A stretch of DNA of 64,000 nucleotides from Piezodorus guildinii (taxonomy: Eukaryota > Arthropoda > Insecta > Hemiptera > Pentatomidae). The notes beneath the pieces were generated by a model. The model worked only from the letters and a program-made list of their open reading frames with translations. It had not been told where the DNA came from and searched no databases. The translations under genes were made by a program, and so were the position numbers. Location: NCBI GenBank assembly GCA_023052935.1, contig CM041294.1, forward strand, positions 101,712,116 to 101,776,115, given 5' to 3'. Below, one piece after another: positions 1 through 11,439 of this stretch (position 1 is the first letter of the stretch; each line of letters begins with the position of its first letter).

Positions 1-310
1 ACAAATAGTAGTAAAATACTGAAATGATATTTATAATAAAAATATATATGAGATGTTACAGCCGTTTTTAGATCAATATTAGCAAACACCAAGAGAAGCT
101 TTATACCATGCATTTAGCACTTTTTTAAGATTTTCTCAAATACGGCTTTCATGATGTTGATCAAATTCTCAATATTGATGAAAAATTCAATAGACTTTAA
201 TATCATGTAGGTTTCATTCGGATTGAAATAGATTGACAGGGCTTAAAGGTCGATAATTTAAATTTCCTTCCTCTAAAGTACCTTTCATTTTGCAGAATCT
301 ATAAAAATAA
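1..310 (+). repeat. CTTTCACTTAC dispersed repeat, partial copy
   Basis: Matches the middle of the dispersed family seen whole at 21410-22345: the block 'CTTTATACCATGCAT', then 'GATTTTCTCAAA' and 'GACAGGGCTTAAA', in the same order. Both ends of the unit are missing, and the copy is cut by the window edge. Confidence 0.6.
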
Positions 311-317
311 CTTCCAG

Positions 318-425
318 TGGTGCGACAGGCCGTGTAGGCCCTGGGCCTCGTGGTGTAAACTCCTGCAAGTTTACACTCACGTTTCACGATGCAATTTTTA
401 GTGTAGGGTCATCAACCCATGGCAG
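318..425 (-). repeat. SINE 3' part, reverse copy
   Basis: Reverse complement of the right half of the tRNA-like SINE at 26185-26475. It shares the 'acaggccgtgtaggcc', 'acgtttcacgatg' and 'tagtgtagggtcatca' blocks. The tRNA-like head is absent. Confidence 0.5.
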
Positions 426-629
426 TCAGATGTCTGTAATAATATCTAGGGTGTCGGTGGTTTTTGCTAACCGGTCTATCTCATCATTTTTGGAGATTCT
501 TACATATACCTTGATCCAAATAAATATTATTTGTTTTTTAACTCTTATTGCTGAGAAATGCTCCTCTAGCACATTGGCTAAAATATTATTTTTAGAAATA
601 TTACTATTATTTTTACTTTCACTTACTAT

Positions 630-800
630 TATAATATGCTTATTTTTTTTTAAATTATCCTTTTAAGAAAAAATCAATTAACACAGTATTTACTTAATTA
701 AAACTCAATTTATCTCTCAGGGTATAGTATGGGTTCTTGACAATCAGGCACACAATCTTTTATGTAACTTTTTAATCATAATAATAATAACTTACAAATT
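630..800. repeat. Repeat segment shared with 28690-28860
   Basis: Shares, in the same order, 'atccttttaagaa', 'tctctcaggg', 'ggctcttgacaatc'-like and 'aactttttaat' followed by 'ataacttacaa' with 28690-28860. It is either a dispersed element or a remnant of the P450 locus duplication. No coding content is seen. Confidence 0.45.
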
Positions 801-809
801 AAAAAAAAG

Positions 810-1575
810 TGTGTGTGTGTTTGGTAACTCCCGGGCAGAAATGAAAAGCCTTATGAAACTGAAATTTCATATTTAAAATTACTATATGACCGAGATGTTA
901 CGAAAACTTTTTCATCAAATTCGGCTTACCAGAAGAGCCACTTTATACCAAGCATATTTCACCTTTTTATGATTTTCTCAAAAAACGGTTCTGATGATTT
1001 GGATTAAACTCGCTATATGGATGTAAAATTCAATGGGCTTTCATATTATGTAGGTATCATTCTGATTAAAATGGTATGACAGGGCTTAAATGCCAATATT
1101 TTAAATTTTCTTTCTCTAAATTACCTTTAATTTTGTTGATTCTATAAAAATAAATATATCATCTATTTATTACTGATAAAAAATAGATAAATATATAATT
1201 TGAATGAATACAATATCCAACTGAAAGAGAAAAGACCAAAAATATTTTTTTATGCAATTTTGGTGCTTATGAACATAAAAACAGTAAAATAGACGTTTAA
1301 TATATCGTTAGAAAGCTAAAGATTTTAGAAAAATTATTATCTCATACACGATTTTTTAAAAGTTAATGAAGAGTGATGAGAAGCTGATAAAACTAACTGA
1401 TTGTCTTAGATGATTATTTAATAAAGCACATGTTTCTGTTGAAATGCAATGAAATTAATTCTTTAAAAGTTTATTTTTATCTCTATGTGTATTTAAAAGT
1501 TCTAAAAAGCTATTTAAATTGATTTGAGCAATGAAGGTAAGTGAAAGTCTTGTGTTGCGTGCACCAGATTTTTTA
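810..1575 (+). repeat. CTTTCACTTAC dispersed repeat, 5'-truncated copy
   Basis: Starts in the GT-rich and 'GGTAACTCCCGGGC' part of the unit and runs to the conserved right end 'GGTAAGTGAAAGT' followed by 'GCACCAGATTTTT'. The left 170 bp of the unit is missing. Confidence 0.65.
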
Positions 1576-1614
1576 TCAATCTTAATCACATGAAATTTTT
1601 GGTTTTTGAAATTT

Positions 1615-2040
1615 AAAAAAATACTTCAGATGAAGAATTTTGGGCATTAAAGTTCTGACTACTTTAATGAAATAAAATCTACATGATATTAATATCTATT
1701 AAATCTTACCCTGATGTAGTGGGTAAAATTAAAATCATTAGTGCCGTTTTTGAGAGAATTGGAAAAATGCCCAAAATGCATATTGTAAAGTGGTTATTCT
1801 ACTTAGCCGATGTTAATAAAAGAGTTACTGTACCATTCCAGACAAAAATCTGGCTTAAATATGAAATAATCTCACAACATTTAGTTTCTAAACTACATTT
1901 ACAACACATATAAACCATTATGGTATTGTTGGTCATTAGTGCTCAGAATACCCTGAGCAGCTAATTTACCTTAAAAACTAGAGCTTGAAAATGTTCACAT
2001 ACTTTCCATAACTAAATGTTTCATACATATAGTGAAAGTA
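1615..2040 (-). repeat. CTTTCACTTAC dispersed repeat, reverse partial copy (P450 copy B intron)
   Basis: Reverse-oriented left half of the dispersed unit, just downstream (in gene sense) of P450 copy B exon 6. The same reverse fragment lies at about 31650-32100 beside exon 6 of copy A, so the insertion is older than the gene duplication. Confidence 0.6.
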
Positions 2041-2148
2041 ATGTAAATATTCACATGATAAATTTTCGATATTTAATAATTAGTTTGTTGTTTAATGCAT
2101 CATATTAAATAAATTTAATTTAATTTGAAAAATGATAATATTTCATAC

Positions 2149-2274
2149 CTTTTTTGTAAATGATTGAAGTATTTCAACATCTTTAAAAAATTCCTTGCCC
2201 TCTCTGATATACGATAAAGGAATTCAGAATGTTTCCAAAGTCTATAAAATCTCTTCATTATAGATTCTGTAATT
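2149..2274 (-). pseudogene. P450 copy B exon 6 (frameshifted)
   Basis: Reads ITESIMKRFYRLWKHSEFLY and then leaves the CYP4 frame. Compared with the 127 nt paralogue exon at 32356-32230, one base is missing around 2203-2212. The paralogous sequence resumes in another frame. Acceptor at 2276-2275, donor GT at 2148-2147. Confidence 0.7.
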
Positions 2275-2449
2275 CTTAAAAACAAATAATTAATGTTTGA
2301 ACTTTAAGTAGCCACGCACATTTATGAAGGATTAAGTTACTGTGCCAAACACTCAAATTAATATTGATAGTTTATTATGATGGTAATAAAATGGGGCACT
2401 TGGAGTACATAAAACAAAAGATAATTTTTGAAAATCCATACCCCTCAAA

Positions 2450-2640
2450 ATGCCTTTTCCCTTGGTCATCGCATCATGCGTGAACGGCTTGACCGATTTC
2501 CCTAAATCTTTTTTTGTTGTTTGTATAAGTCAGGATAAAGATCTTATAAAAGAAAAAACAGAAAAGTCACTTTTGTGGATAAGTGTTTTTTTTTTAATTT
2601 TGCAAGGTAACAATAATCTCTATATCTTTATATATAAAAT
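2450..2640 (+). repeat. Fragment of a short repeat with 'cgtgaacggct' motif
   Basis: Shares 'cccttggtcatcgcat' and 'gcgtgaac(a/g)gct' with the nearby element at 2744-2867 and ends in another 'aatctctatat' start-like sequence. Probably nested or broken copies of the same short transposon. A 64-codon open frame here has no recognisable content. Confidence 0.35.
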
Positions 2641-2743
2641 TTAAGTCAGGAGAAGGATGTAATGGAAGAAAAAAGGAGAAAAGTTACAAAGGTCAATAGA
2701 TTTTTTTTTTGTTTTTTTTTAAAATATTTTAAGTCTATAATAA

Positions 2744-2867
2744 TCTCTCTATCTATATATCTAAAAATTAATTGTTTTTTCCCTTGGTCATCGCATTATG
2801 CGTGAACAGCTAGACTGATTTCGCTAAGTTATAGTTAAGACAGGACATTGTCTGTAGGGTCAGCTAG
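2744..2867 (+). mobile_element. Putative miniature Helitron-like element
   Basis: 124 bp starting TC and ending CTAG followed by T. A perfect 5 bp stem (AGACA 2838-2842, TGTCT 2849-2853) lies 10 nt before the CTAG. TC start, CTRR end and subterminal hairpin are the classical Helitron ends. Short motifs like these can occur by chance, and the 5' end is uncertain. Confidence 0.35.
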
Positions 2868-3239
2868 TATTGTATTAAAAACTTAGTTTAAAGCTTTAAA
2901 ATACGGTAAAAAATTATTCGTTAATATTTTGGATATTATATGTTTTGATACAGCAATGTTCATTTACTAAAAGATTCATCTCTTCAATTCTTTAACCTTA
3001 AAGTAGCTTATACATTTTTCTCTTACTGTTTAATAGACATAAATAAATAGAAATATGTTTCAAATATGCAATCCTGAATGTAGTTCCTATATTTTTTAAA
3101 AATTATTTTATATTAATAATAGTAATATTTTTCTTTTTCTTTATTTTTGCTCTAAATATAAATATTTACAATCCATAAAAAAATCACAATAGTGCTTCAA
3201 TTAATTTCAAATGATATACTTTTGTTACTAGTTACATAC

Positions 3240-3312
3240 CCCTTTATTTTATTCTGGTATTCTTGCTGATACTGCTGAATTGAATCACTTGATGGAACTC
3301 CCATAGCAGTTT
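3240..3312 (-). CDS. P450 copy B exon 5
   Basis: 73 nt, AG acceptor at 3314-3313 and GTATGT donor from 3239. Encodes (E)TAMGVPSSDSIQQYQQEYQ plus six residues. ETAMG is the conserved CYP4 motif. Length and phase equal copy A exon 5 (32791-32719). Confidence 0.75.
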
Positions 3313-3967
3313 CTGAAATTCAAATTAAAAACAAAATACATTGTTTTATAAGTAATTTATAAAAATAATTTTCTGAGATAAACATAATCATAAGTTTTGA
3401 CCTGTGCAGTCAGACCCTTAGTTGGCAGTGATATTGCCAGGACAATTGATAAATGAAAATATCTATTAAGTAATATTGTACAAAAACTATACAGGAACAA
3501 TAGGTAATGGACATTTAGAAATTTAGGAATATAGGAAATTTATCATGATTTGGTAGAAGAAAAAAATAAACATTAAAGACCTAATACACCTGGTATCTGT
3601 TTTTTCTGATCCTTCAAAATAAAAATAAAATCTTATATACTTGATATGGTTACCACATGCAGGAGCATCTGAACAGAGGACTTTTCATTAAGTAAACACA
3701 TGATCTACAATCCATAAACTTGTATATACTATCTCACAGATCCGCCTCCTTCAAATCCTTCCAATATATGTACTATTTAAAGCTATAGATATAAACTAGT
3801 CAGTACCAAATCTGATTCATTTCTGTATTGAAGTCTTCAAATACCAGACAAATATAATATGTTAAGTACATTTTTGTTTTTCTCAGGTGGCTATTTGGTC
3901 TCAGGATAAAATTTATTTTCATGAAAAAAAGGAATATTCTAATCACAAAATTATCTTCGATTTTTAC

Positions 3968-4150
3968 CTAGAATAACCGCAAGTGTGGACGCACGGATGA
4001 TATCATCCAGGTCAATAGGTTTTCCTTTTGTTGCTAAAAGATTCTCGGTGAGTATTTCAGATTTTTTAGTGAGACACTTCATTCCATCTTCCAAAATCTT
4101 GAAATGGAAAGCAGGAGTAAGAAGTTTTCTTCGGTTTCGCCATTTGTTCC
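3968..4150 (-). CDS. P450 copy B exon 4
   Basis: 183 nt. Carries the CYP4 C-helix region: NKWRNRRKLLTPAFHFKIL followed by LTENLLATKGKPIDLDDII. Donor GTAAAA from 3967. The join with exon 5 gives AVIL-ETAMG as expected. Same length as copy A exon 4. Confidence 0.85.
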
Positions 4151-4346
4151 CTTTAAGAAAATTTATTAATATTAGAATAAATCTTTTATTTAAATTATTA
4201 TTGTTATTGATGCGAATAAAAGTCAAAAAAGTGAAAAAAATTGATTTTTTTTTTTTTATATATATAACATTTCCAAATAAGTAGATCAAAATTTTTTCAT
4301 TTAATATTTCTTTTGTGAAACAGACCTGTTGTCATATTTTTCTTAC

Positions 4347-4440
4347 CATCACTAAGAAGAAGCCCATCTCTTAGCCAAGGTCTTAAAAATGCATAATCAT
4401 ATTCTCCTTTCTTAATGTGGTTATAACTGCTTAGTACGGC
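4347..4440 (-). CDS. P450 copy B exon 3
   Basis: 94 nt encoding AVLSSYNHIKKGEYDYAFLR and PWLRDGLLLSDG. This matches the conserved CYP4 'LSSxxHIxKGxxYxFLxPWLGxGLL' segment. Acceptor TTTTTTACAG, donor GTAAG. Confidence 0.85.
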
Positions 4441-5341
4441 CTGTAAAAAATATTATACCCAGAATATTTAGAGTAAAAACTATACTGTGGTCTATTAAAA
4501 ACATTATCATTAATATTAAAAGTTTATAATATGTTTATATTAGCCATAAATTAAAGAAATATGTTATATTTATAATTTAGATAAATTATTTTATACCTTA
4601 CAAAAAAGGTTGATATATCACTTTAGCCTACTGCTTTTATTTTATTTTTTGTGATTTTTTATCCTTTGATAATTGGTAATGGAAAACAGAAGGGTTATCA
4701 TATTGATAACAAACTTAGTCTATTAAACTGTTTATCAGAGTGATTAGATTGTAATAGATTGTTTGGGACCACCAAAAGATAAATTCCGACTCATCCTGAT
4801 AAGTAAAAGTAATATTTTCTATTTTTCCTTATTTATATAATTATTTTTTTATAATTTTATAAAATATTTATTAATTTTTAGATAGAAGGTTATTAATTAA
4901 ATAATCAATTATAGCAACATTGACTAAATAATATACCGATTTAATTTAATGACATATCCAATTATTATAGCATGACAGGATTATTTATTACTATTGTAAT
5001 ATAAAACATAAATTGGGACCAATGTAATATTCGCTCATTACCATGCTGATGACTTAAAAATTATTGGAATTAATGTACTTGTTGGATATTCTGTGTAATT
5101 TTTTCAATGTTAAGGATTATGCCAACATTGGTTTTGAGGAGGAGAGGTACTAGAACTGGTTTTTGGGCAGACTAACTTTTCTACTAGACCTTCTGTGGAC
5201 CTGAAATACTCCTTTGAATGAACCTTGATGATTTCCAAGAACTATTGGTTAATAAAATTAAACTAAAAAGTATATAACATTTAATTATCAATATCATTCA
5301 TTAAATACTTTAAAGATAGTGAAAATTCATAAAAGACCAAC

Positions 5342-5448
5342 CTCTACAGATTCAGGTTCAGAAAGCATGACATAAATTTGTCCAGTTCTGTATATTGCGC
5401 ATACTCCTCCATGATTATCAATATGTACCTTAAGAGCTGGATACAGTA
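5342..5448 (-). CDS. P450 copy B exon 2
   Basis: 107 nt encoding LYPALKVHIDNHGGVCAIYR and TGQIYVMLSEPESVE, the region before the C-helix. Starts with two bases that complete the codon left by exon 1 (phase 1). It differs from copy A at several residues, including a Cys for Tyr. Confidence 0.8.
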
Positions 5449-6036
5449 CTGAACAGGAAAATCAAAATATTAAGGATATTGTTAGTTATAATAATAATTG
5501 ATATTAATTATTGTTGTTAGGTTGTCAATGCAACAGATATTTATGAAGGTTCCCTTCCAAAAGTTTTTGGGTATCTAAAAATTAACTATGAGTTTATAAA
5601 TACTCGATTTCCCTATATACAGTCATTTCACATGTGATTGTTATTAACTCAACTAACAATACCATGCACTGTTCTTTTTGACTATGGTTTGCCAAGAAAA
5701 AGAAATAGATAGTCAGTACTTTTATGCCAGACCAAGAAAATCTGGTTAATATAATGATATCCACTAAATATACCTGAAATATATTATCATTTGGAATGTT
5801 TATTTGATCTGTATAAACATTGATGTATTCAAACATTTCATTTTTGTAATATACATATTATTGGAACAACTTTTAAGGATTTGTATTTCTACACCCCACA
5901 AGGATCACACATTAATTCCTTAAAAAAAAAATTCTAAAAAAATAAAAAAAAGTACTATTTTTGTTGGGGAAAAAATTATTTGTAATAGATTATTTTTTTT
6001 TTTTTTAAATGTACATTGCAATTCAAATTATCTTAG

Positions 6037-6963
6037 TTAACCTTTAACTGGTGAGGTGGGTCTACAGAACCCCAGGGCCTCTTTAAAGTTTCGGGAATCC
6101 CATTGTCCTGATCTGATCAGCTTGTGGAAACCTGACATTTCCTGTCTCGATATGATTGTAACATATCATCCTTTTTTAGTCAGTTTTTATTTTGCATTGA
6201 TTTAGGTCAGTGTTATTGGTGTCCTATAGACCCCACCTCACCATTACTGTTCAGATTTATTGAAAGCAAGTTTTTCAATTTGTTGAAAGAAATGTCTTGT
6301 GATCGAGTTATTTTACGCTCCTTTTAAATTTTATTAAGAAGCTAGGGTCATCTTTCTTAAAGGATCACATGACCAGATGGTCAGAAAATGACATACTTCC
6401 CCAGGAGCTTCGGTTTAATGCTCAATCATCACTATTGAAAAACACAAAATAATGTAACACATACAATGAGGAGACCCCTCGAAGAAAAGGAGATGTTATT
6501 TTAGTCCAAGAAACAAGGATAGGAAGTCATCTATAGTTTGTGTTAAATGTGATCAAGACAATGTTCGGTTTCCTATTGCAAAAACTGTGCTTAATTTTAG
6601 CTGTGCATACTTTCTTTACAATATAAAAGTTTCCTTTTTTTTAATCAGTTTCCGTTTTTTAAATATATAAGTAAGGACTAATAGATAAGGACTTGTTTAT
6701 ATATTATTTTACAAATTTTTTCACTGTTAGATATACATTAAAAAAAAAGTATTACTAAATGTATTAATAATGTCAGACATTTATATAGCATTATAAGCAT
6801 CCTTTCGTATCGTACCTATTGAAAATAGGCTGATTTAACATATTTTACAAGAATAAACCATCTAGATATTTCAGAAAAAAAAAAAAAATGAGTCTGGGGT
6901 CTGAGAGACCTCACCTCCTCACCAATTTTGACTTTTAATTTCACCTAACCCCTCAACGGTTAA
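6037..6963 (+). mobile_element. piggyBac-type relic with TTAA ends
   Basis: Bounded by TTAA at 6037-6040 and 6960-6963, with related ends (CCTTTAACTGGTGAGGTGGG and, inverted, CCGTTGAGGGGTTAGGTG). Just inside 6470-6650 one frame reads a Lys/Arg-rich, Cys-containing tail (KKRRCYFSPRNKDRKSSIVC, then VKCD), like the C-terminal Cys domain of piggyBac transposases. The DDD catalytic core is missing. P450 copy A has the unfilled site at about 46705-46715 (cttag-TTAG-gtaacatg), which confirms the boundaries and TTAA targeting. Confidence 0.65.
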
Positions 6964-6989
6964 GTAACATGATAATGAAACAAATGGTT

Positions 6990-7080
6990 GTTAGGGTTAC
7001 CTGTGGTTCTGCTACTATGGCCAACCTTGCGGGTTCAAGGCCCAAAGCCAAAGGAATTTTTTCATTCTTTATTGGCGCAA
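6990..7080 (+). repeat. tRNA-like SINE head fragment
   Basis: 'ttacctgtggttctgctacta' resembles the A-box region and 'gcgggttcaaggccc' the B-box region of the SINE family at 20105-20405. It ends in a short T run. Degenerate. Confidence 0.4.
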
Positions 7081-8333
7081 CAGATGCATAAATCTATCCT
7101 TTGCATGCTCATTCTGCCAGGCAGTCTTGTTTCCAGAATTTACTGAACTTATGCTTGCTTGTTTTAGATCTGAAAAAACAGTATCCTTCAAATGCGCTCT
7201 TGGTTCTCGTTGGTCTTGTTCCTCTTGATGTGTTGAAATACGCCTTCAGAGGGCATCTGGTCTATTCTATTCTAAGCACATGCCCTAACCACTTCAATAT
7301 TAGACTTGAAAATTTGTATTTGACGAATTTGGAGTCATATCGGTACTCAGCCTAGAGCTCCGAGTTTCTGGAATAAGTCAAATATCACAGGTCCGAGAAT
7401 ACATCTCAGGATCTTCTTCTCGACGCGTTCAACCTTGAGTGGACAGACTTGGTCAGCGCCCAAGTCTCACTCGTAAACGTCACTGTATATAAGGTATTTA
7501 TATATTATTATTTTTTTTTAGCATGGCTTAAAAACATGATTTTAAAACAGCTTCGACAAAGAAAAATATGTTCTGTTGGCTGCTGCTAATCTGCATCTTA
7601 TGTCGGCATTATCTTACATGTTTTCATTGATTTCTGTTCCCAGGTAATGGAAGCTTAGAGCAACCTTAAAAGCATAATTTACCAGTCTAACTCGTTATGG
7701 AGCTATCTCATTCTTTTTTATAACCTTTACCATTTTTTTTTTTTTAATTTGTTCTTAGTTCTGTGCTATTTGAATCCTGTTCTATTTCACAGAATGCTTC
7801 CCCTACAGTACCTTGGGATTGTCCAATTATAGCAACATTATGCGCGTACGCCAGGATTTATACCATTTTATTAAATATTGTATTTACATGGTTCAATCCT
7901 GCCCTGCTGATAATTTTTTGTAGGGCTAGATTAAATAGTAGCGGTGCCAGCGCGTCACTCTGTATTAGACCTGTGTTTACACCAAATGTACTACTATTTT
8001 TTTCAATTCAATGAGCTTTCTATGAATACTCATTTCTTTCACAGCTCCTCCCTGATTCCTGAATCGTACGCTGCTTCGACGTTGGCAAATAATAATCCAT
8101 ATAGAGAGACAAAAATATATACTCGTACATCATTCTCCGAGCTGTTTAAGGGTAAAAAAATTGTCTATTGCACTGACTGTGTTTTCCATGTAGGGTATCA
8201 CCTGTTATATAGTTCGATAGAAGTTATATGTTTTTTAGAACGTTTAGAAAACGTATCCTGTGGGATCCCCCTTATTCTTGAATACTAGGTAGACAATTCC
8301 TTCCATTTTCAGTTATCCTTTCTTCCTGATATA

Positions 8334-9232
8334 TTGGGTTGATGCAAAATTAATGCAGGTTTCCTCTATTGCAATATCTTAATTCCAATTGTGTAAACAA
8401 AGCTAATCCTAACATTGATCATTATTATACCAAAACAAACCTTATCTAATACCCTCTCTTTCACCATGAATTTGTTTAGTAAAATCGTTTTGTTCAGTGT
8501 GTTCAAAGGTCTTGAATCGAAAATGTCAAAGTGCGATTTTCGTCAAATTTATTTTTACGAATTTAAATTAGGGCGCAGCGCTGCGCAAACGGCTCGTAAT
8601 ATTAATGAAGTGTGGGGTCAGGGGGCTATTAATGAGTGCACGGTGCAGCGTTGGTTCCAGAAGTTTCGCAGAGGAGATTTCGACCTCGAAGACAAGGAAG
8701 GTCGGGGCTGTCATCTTGCTCTGGACAACGACCAGCTGAGGTCAAAAGTGGAAGAAGACCCAACCAAAACCACACGAGAAATGGCGGCGGAACTCGGAAC
8801 TCAAAAAATGCAACGTCTTTGCCCAGCATTGATGAATCGGAAGGGGCCGATCCTGCTCCACGATAACGCCAGACCACACGTTGCACAACCAACGCTTCGA
8901 CGACTGCACGAGTTGGGCTACGAAGTTCTCCAACATCCGCCTTATTCACCTGACCTCTCTCCTACAGACTTCCACTTTTTCAGGCATCTGGACAACGTTT
9001 TGAGGGAGAAAAATTTTCAAAACCAGGACGACATTGAAAATTCTTTTCGTGATTTCATTGAGTCCAGGGATTCGGATTTTTTTTCTGGTGGAATAAGAAA
9101 GCTTGTTGAACGTTGGCAAAAGTGCATTGATTCAGATGGAAATTATTTTGATTAAATATATATGGTTAAAGTAAAGATATGGCGTATTTACAATACCTAC
9201 TAAAAACCTGCATTAATTTTGCATCAACCCAA
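8334..9232 (+). mobile_element. mariner transposon (cecropia-like), internally deleted
   Basis: 899 bp with near-perfect terminal inverted repeats (TTGGGTTGATGCAAAATT at the left, its complement at the right) flanked by TA at 8332-8333 and 9233-9234. Full-length relatives are about 1.3 kb, so roughly 0.4 kb is missing from the middle. It sits in the RT region of an older LINE. Confidence 0.92.
8523..9155 (+). pseudogene. mariner transposase with in-frame internal deletion
   Basis: Open frame of 210 codons from ATG 8523 to TAA 9153-9155. It can be extended upstream in frame to 8415, but MSKCDFRQIYF is the natural start. Residues 1-90 are the helix-turn-helix DNA-binding region (GRSAAQTARNIN, TVQRWFQKF). 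After MAAELGT it jumps to a segment before the second catalytic Asp (ILLHDNARPH), and then the third (HPPYSPDLSPTDFHFF), giving the D34D spacing. About 120-130 residues, including the first catalytic Asp, are gone. It cannot catalyse transposition. It resembles the cecropia subfamily, to which human HSMAR1 belongs. Inverted repeats are intact, so trans-mobilisation is possible in principle. Confidence 0.88.
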
Positions 9233-10564
9233 TATTTGGGCTACCAGCTTATTTAGTTCTTCATGAATTTCTGGGCAAGCCGTTTTTAACAAATCATCTA
9301 TTCCAGCGACTATGTGATTTTTCTGAGCAGCAACAATGTCAGTAATGTCCTCTGCTCCAGAGTGCATTTTTTCGTCATTTCATCTTCCTGATCACACGTG
9401 TCCTGATTGTGTTCGATGATTTCATTATATGTGGGGGTCATCTGTTTACTGAAATGCTTTTTCCATCTTTTCACATTCAGTAAGATGTGAACAACTCTCT
9501 TCGCATACAATAGTTTCTTTAGGCAAATATTCCGTTTTAATATACTTGATCTTTCACGGAAAAACTTGCTGGACCATTTATTAATTCTGAATGATTCTAA
9601 ATTCCTAATTTTTTATTCCAGTACCATTTTTTTATTTTTCATATAGATCCTCTTGGCATAGGCATGAGCATCTCTGTATTATTTTCTTGTTTGGTGAGTA
9701 TGGATGTTAAGAAACCTGATTCTTTTGCTGTTGCGCAATTTCAGGGCCTCCTAACATTTCAAATCATACTACTCATTTATTACTGTTGCAATATTAATCT
9801 GCTGCTTTTCCTATAATATTCTGCACTACTCTCTATTCATCATTAATTGAATCACCTCCTTGACAGATAGTATCTCTGTTATCTTTTCAGTTATACGTTG
9901 TTCATAATTTTTCTTAATGCCTGTATATTTAACTTAAAAGTTCACCATTTATTTATCCTTTTATTCGCTTTACTCTGGTATCGATATAGTCTTATTTTAA
10001 TTTTGTTCACTACCAGGAAGTGGTCTGAATCTACGTTCCATGAATACCAACAGATGATCTATTTGACAATACGATCCGTTTTGTGCTCTTCTAGTATGTT
10101 GTGAAAGAAGACTGTGCTCATTACAACTAATGCATTAGATGTGAGATCTATCATTCGCTCCCCATTATCGTTCGTTGTTAGGTGGAGACTTTCGTTGCCA
10201 ATGTTTGAGCAGAATAAGTTTCTTTTACCAACTTGGGCATTAAAATCTGCTATTACAATTTATATATTATGCCTGGGATATTGATTTATAATTACTTAAG
10301 TTATAAAAGCTTGCAATTTCGGCTTGCACCAGTAGATAGTGTTATATTTGTTTTGGTAATGGTAAAATATTTTTCTTCTGTGGTTTGATATTTGACACTT
10401 TTAGATTTAGAAACAAATTCTGCATAATTTTGTTTACAACTATCAGTTTACAATCATACGTGAAGCGCAAAATTAAATTTTCATAGACAAGAAAATGCCT
10501 GAGACTCACAAAGAGATATGATCTGATTGTTTAACAGATCACACGAGTCAGAACCGGTTTGAAT

Positions 10565-11405
10565 GATGTTTTTGTTCATTGAAGTTGATGATGAAAAAAT
10601 TAAACTCATAATTGAATCGAATCGTCATATAGCTGCGCAAGAGATTGCTAAAAGTTTAAATGAATCACACACAACAATTAAAATCACATAGAACATCTTG
10701 GACTTGTTTAGTAGCTCGATATTTGGGTTCCGCAAGAATTGAAAGAAATTAACTTAACACAACGAACCATCTTTGCGATACCCATTTAAAACGTAATACA
10801 GTCGACTCTTTTTTAAAGCAAATTATCCTTAGTGATAAAAATGTATTTTAAAAATAACAATAAACTTAATCAAAATAGATCACGGTCCAAACACGTTGAA
10901 CCAGCACTAACCATATCTCAAAGCTGAATTCCACCAGATAACGCTTTCAATTTTGTTGGATTACAAAGATGTGTATTTTGAGTTTCTTCCAAACAACTTT
11001 CAACGACCAATATATACGATCAATTCATATACTATTTCCCAACAACTAGTGAAATTGGAAGAAGCAATCAAAGAGAAAGAACCCCAATTGGCAAATCAAA
11101 GAAATCGTATTTCACGTCGACAATGCTACATATCTTCTTAAGCTACACGCGCAAAATTATTGGGGCTTGTTAGGGAAGTGACGTCACACCCCCATACAGC
11201 TTCCACCTTGCACCGTCGGACTATCGGTTCTTTAGAAATTTACAAAACTTTTTAAATAGTGAAAATGTCAGTGATAACGATGGCCTCAAGTCTTGGTTGA
11301 GTTTTAGGCTAATAAGGAACAAAAAATATGTGAGCGCGGAATTGTGAAGTTTCTAGAAAGATGGTGGTAGGTCATCGAACATAATGGAAGATATTTAGCC
11401 GATTA
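10565..11405 (+). pseudogene. Old mariner transposase fossil
   Basis: Broken forward frames in mariner order: VDDEKIKLIIESNRHIAAQE and IAKSLNESHTTI (helix-turn-helix), then LDIWVPQEL-like, YTISQQLVKLEEAIKEKEPQ, a degraded HVDNAT segment, and LAPSDYRFFRNLQNFL near 11210-11260. Stops and frameshifts throughout; no inverted repeats recognised. A different, older mariner lineage (mauritiana/mellifera-like wording) than the element at 8334-9232. Confidence 0.7.
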
Positions 11406-11439
11406 AAGTAAATTGTCATCTTAACAAAGGAGGAGATGC

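Larger units (their letters stand above)
7080..10420 (-). pseudogene. Decayed RTE-like LINE, split by a mariner
   Basis: Broken reverse-strand frames follow LINE order from right to left. An endonuclease end is at about 10260-9990 (IADFNAQVGK, then TNDNGERMIDL). A pre-RT region is at about 9300-9240 (IDDLLKTACPEIHEELNKLV). RT pieces are at 8330-7500 (FKNKGDPTGY; LAPLLFNLALQKII; ILAYADNVAIIGQ, with ADN where ADD is expected). The C-terminal part is at 7400-7080 (RCPLKAYFNTSRGTRPT). Many stops and frameshifts make it non-functional. The 899 bp mariner at 8334-9232 interrupts the RT domain, and LINE similarity resumes on both sides. Clade call is by the style of the RT and tail only. Confidence 0.7.

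Noticed and set aside
1683..1913. 76-codon frame resembling a small protein
   Set aside because: It lies inside a reverse copy of the dispersed repeat and is not conserved in other copies.
8629..8949. Reverse-strand 106-codon frame opposite the mariner transposase
   Set aside because: Antisense shadow of the coding frame; the transposase motifs and TIR orientation support the plus strand.
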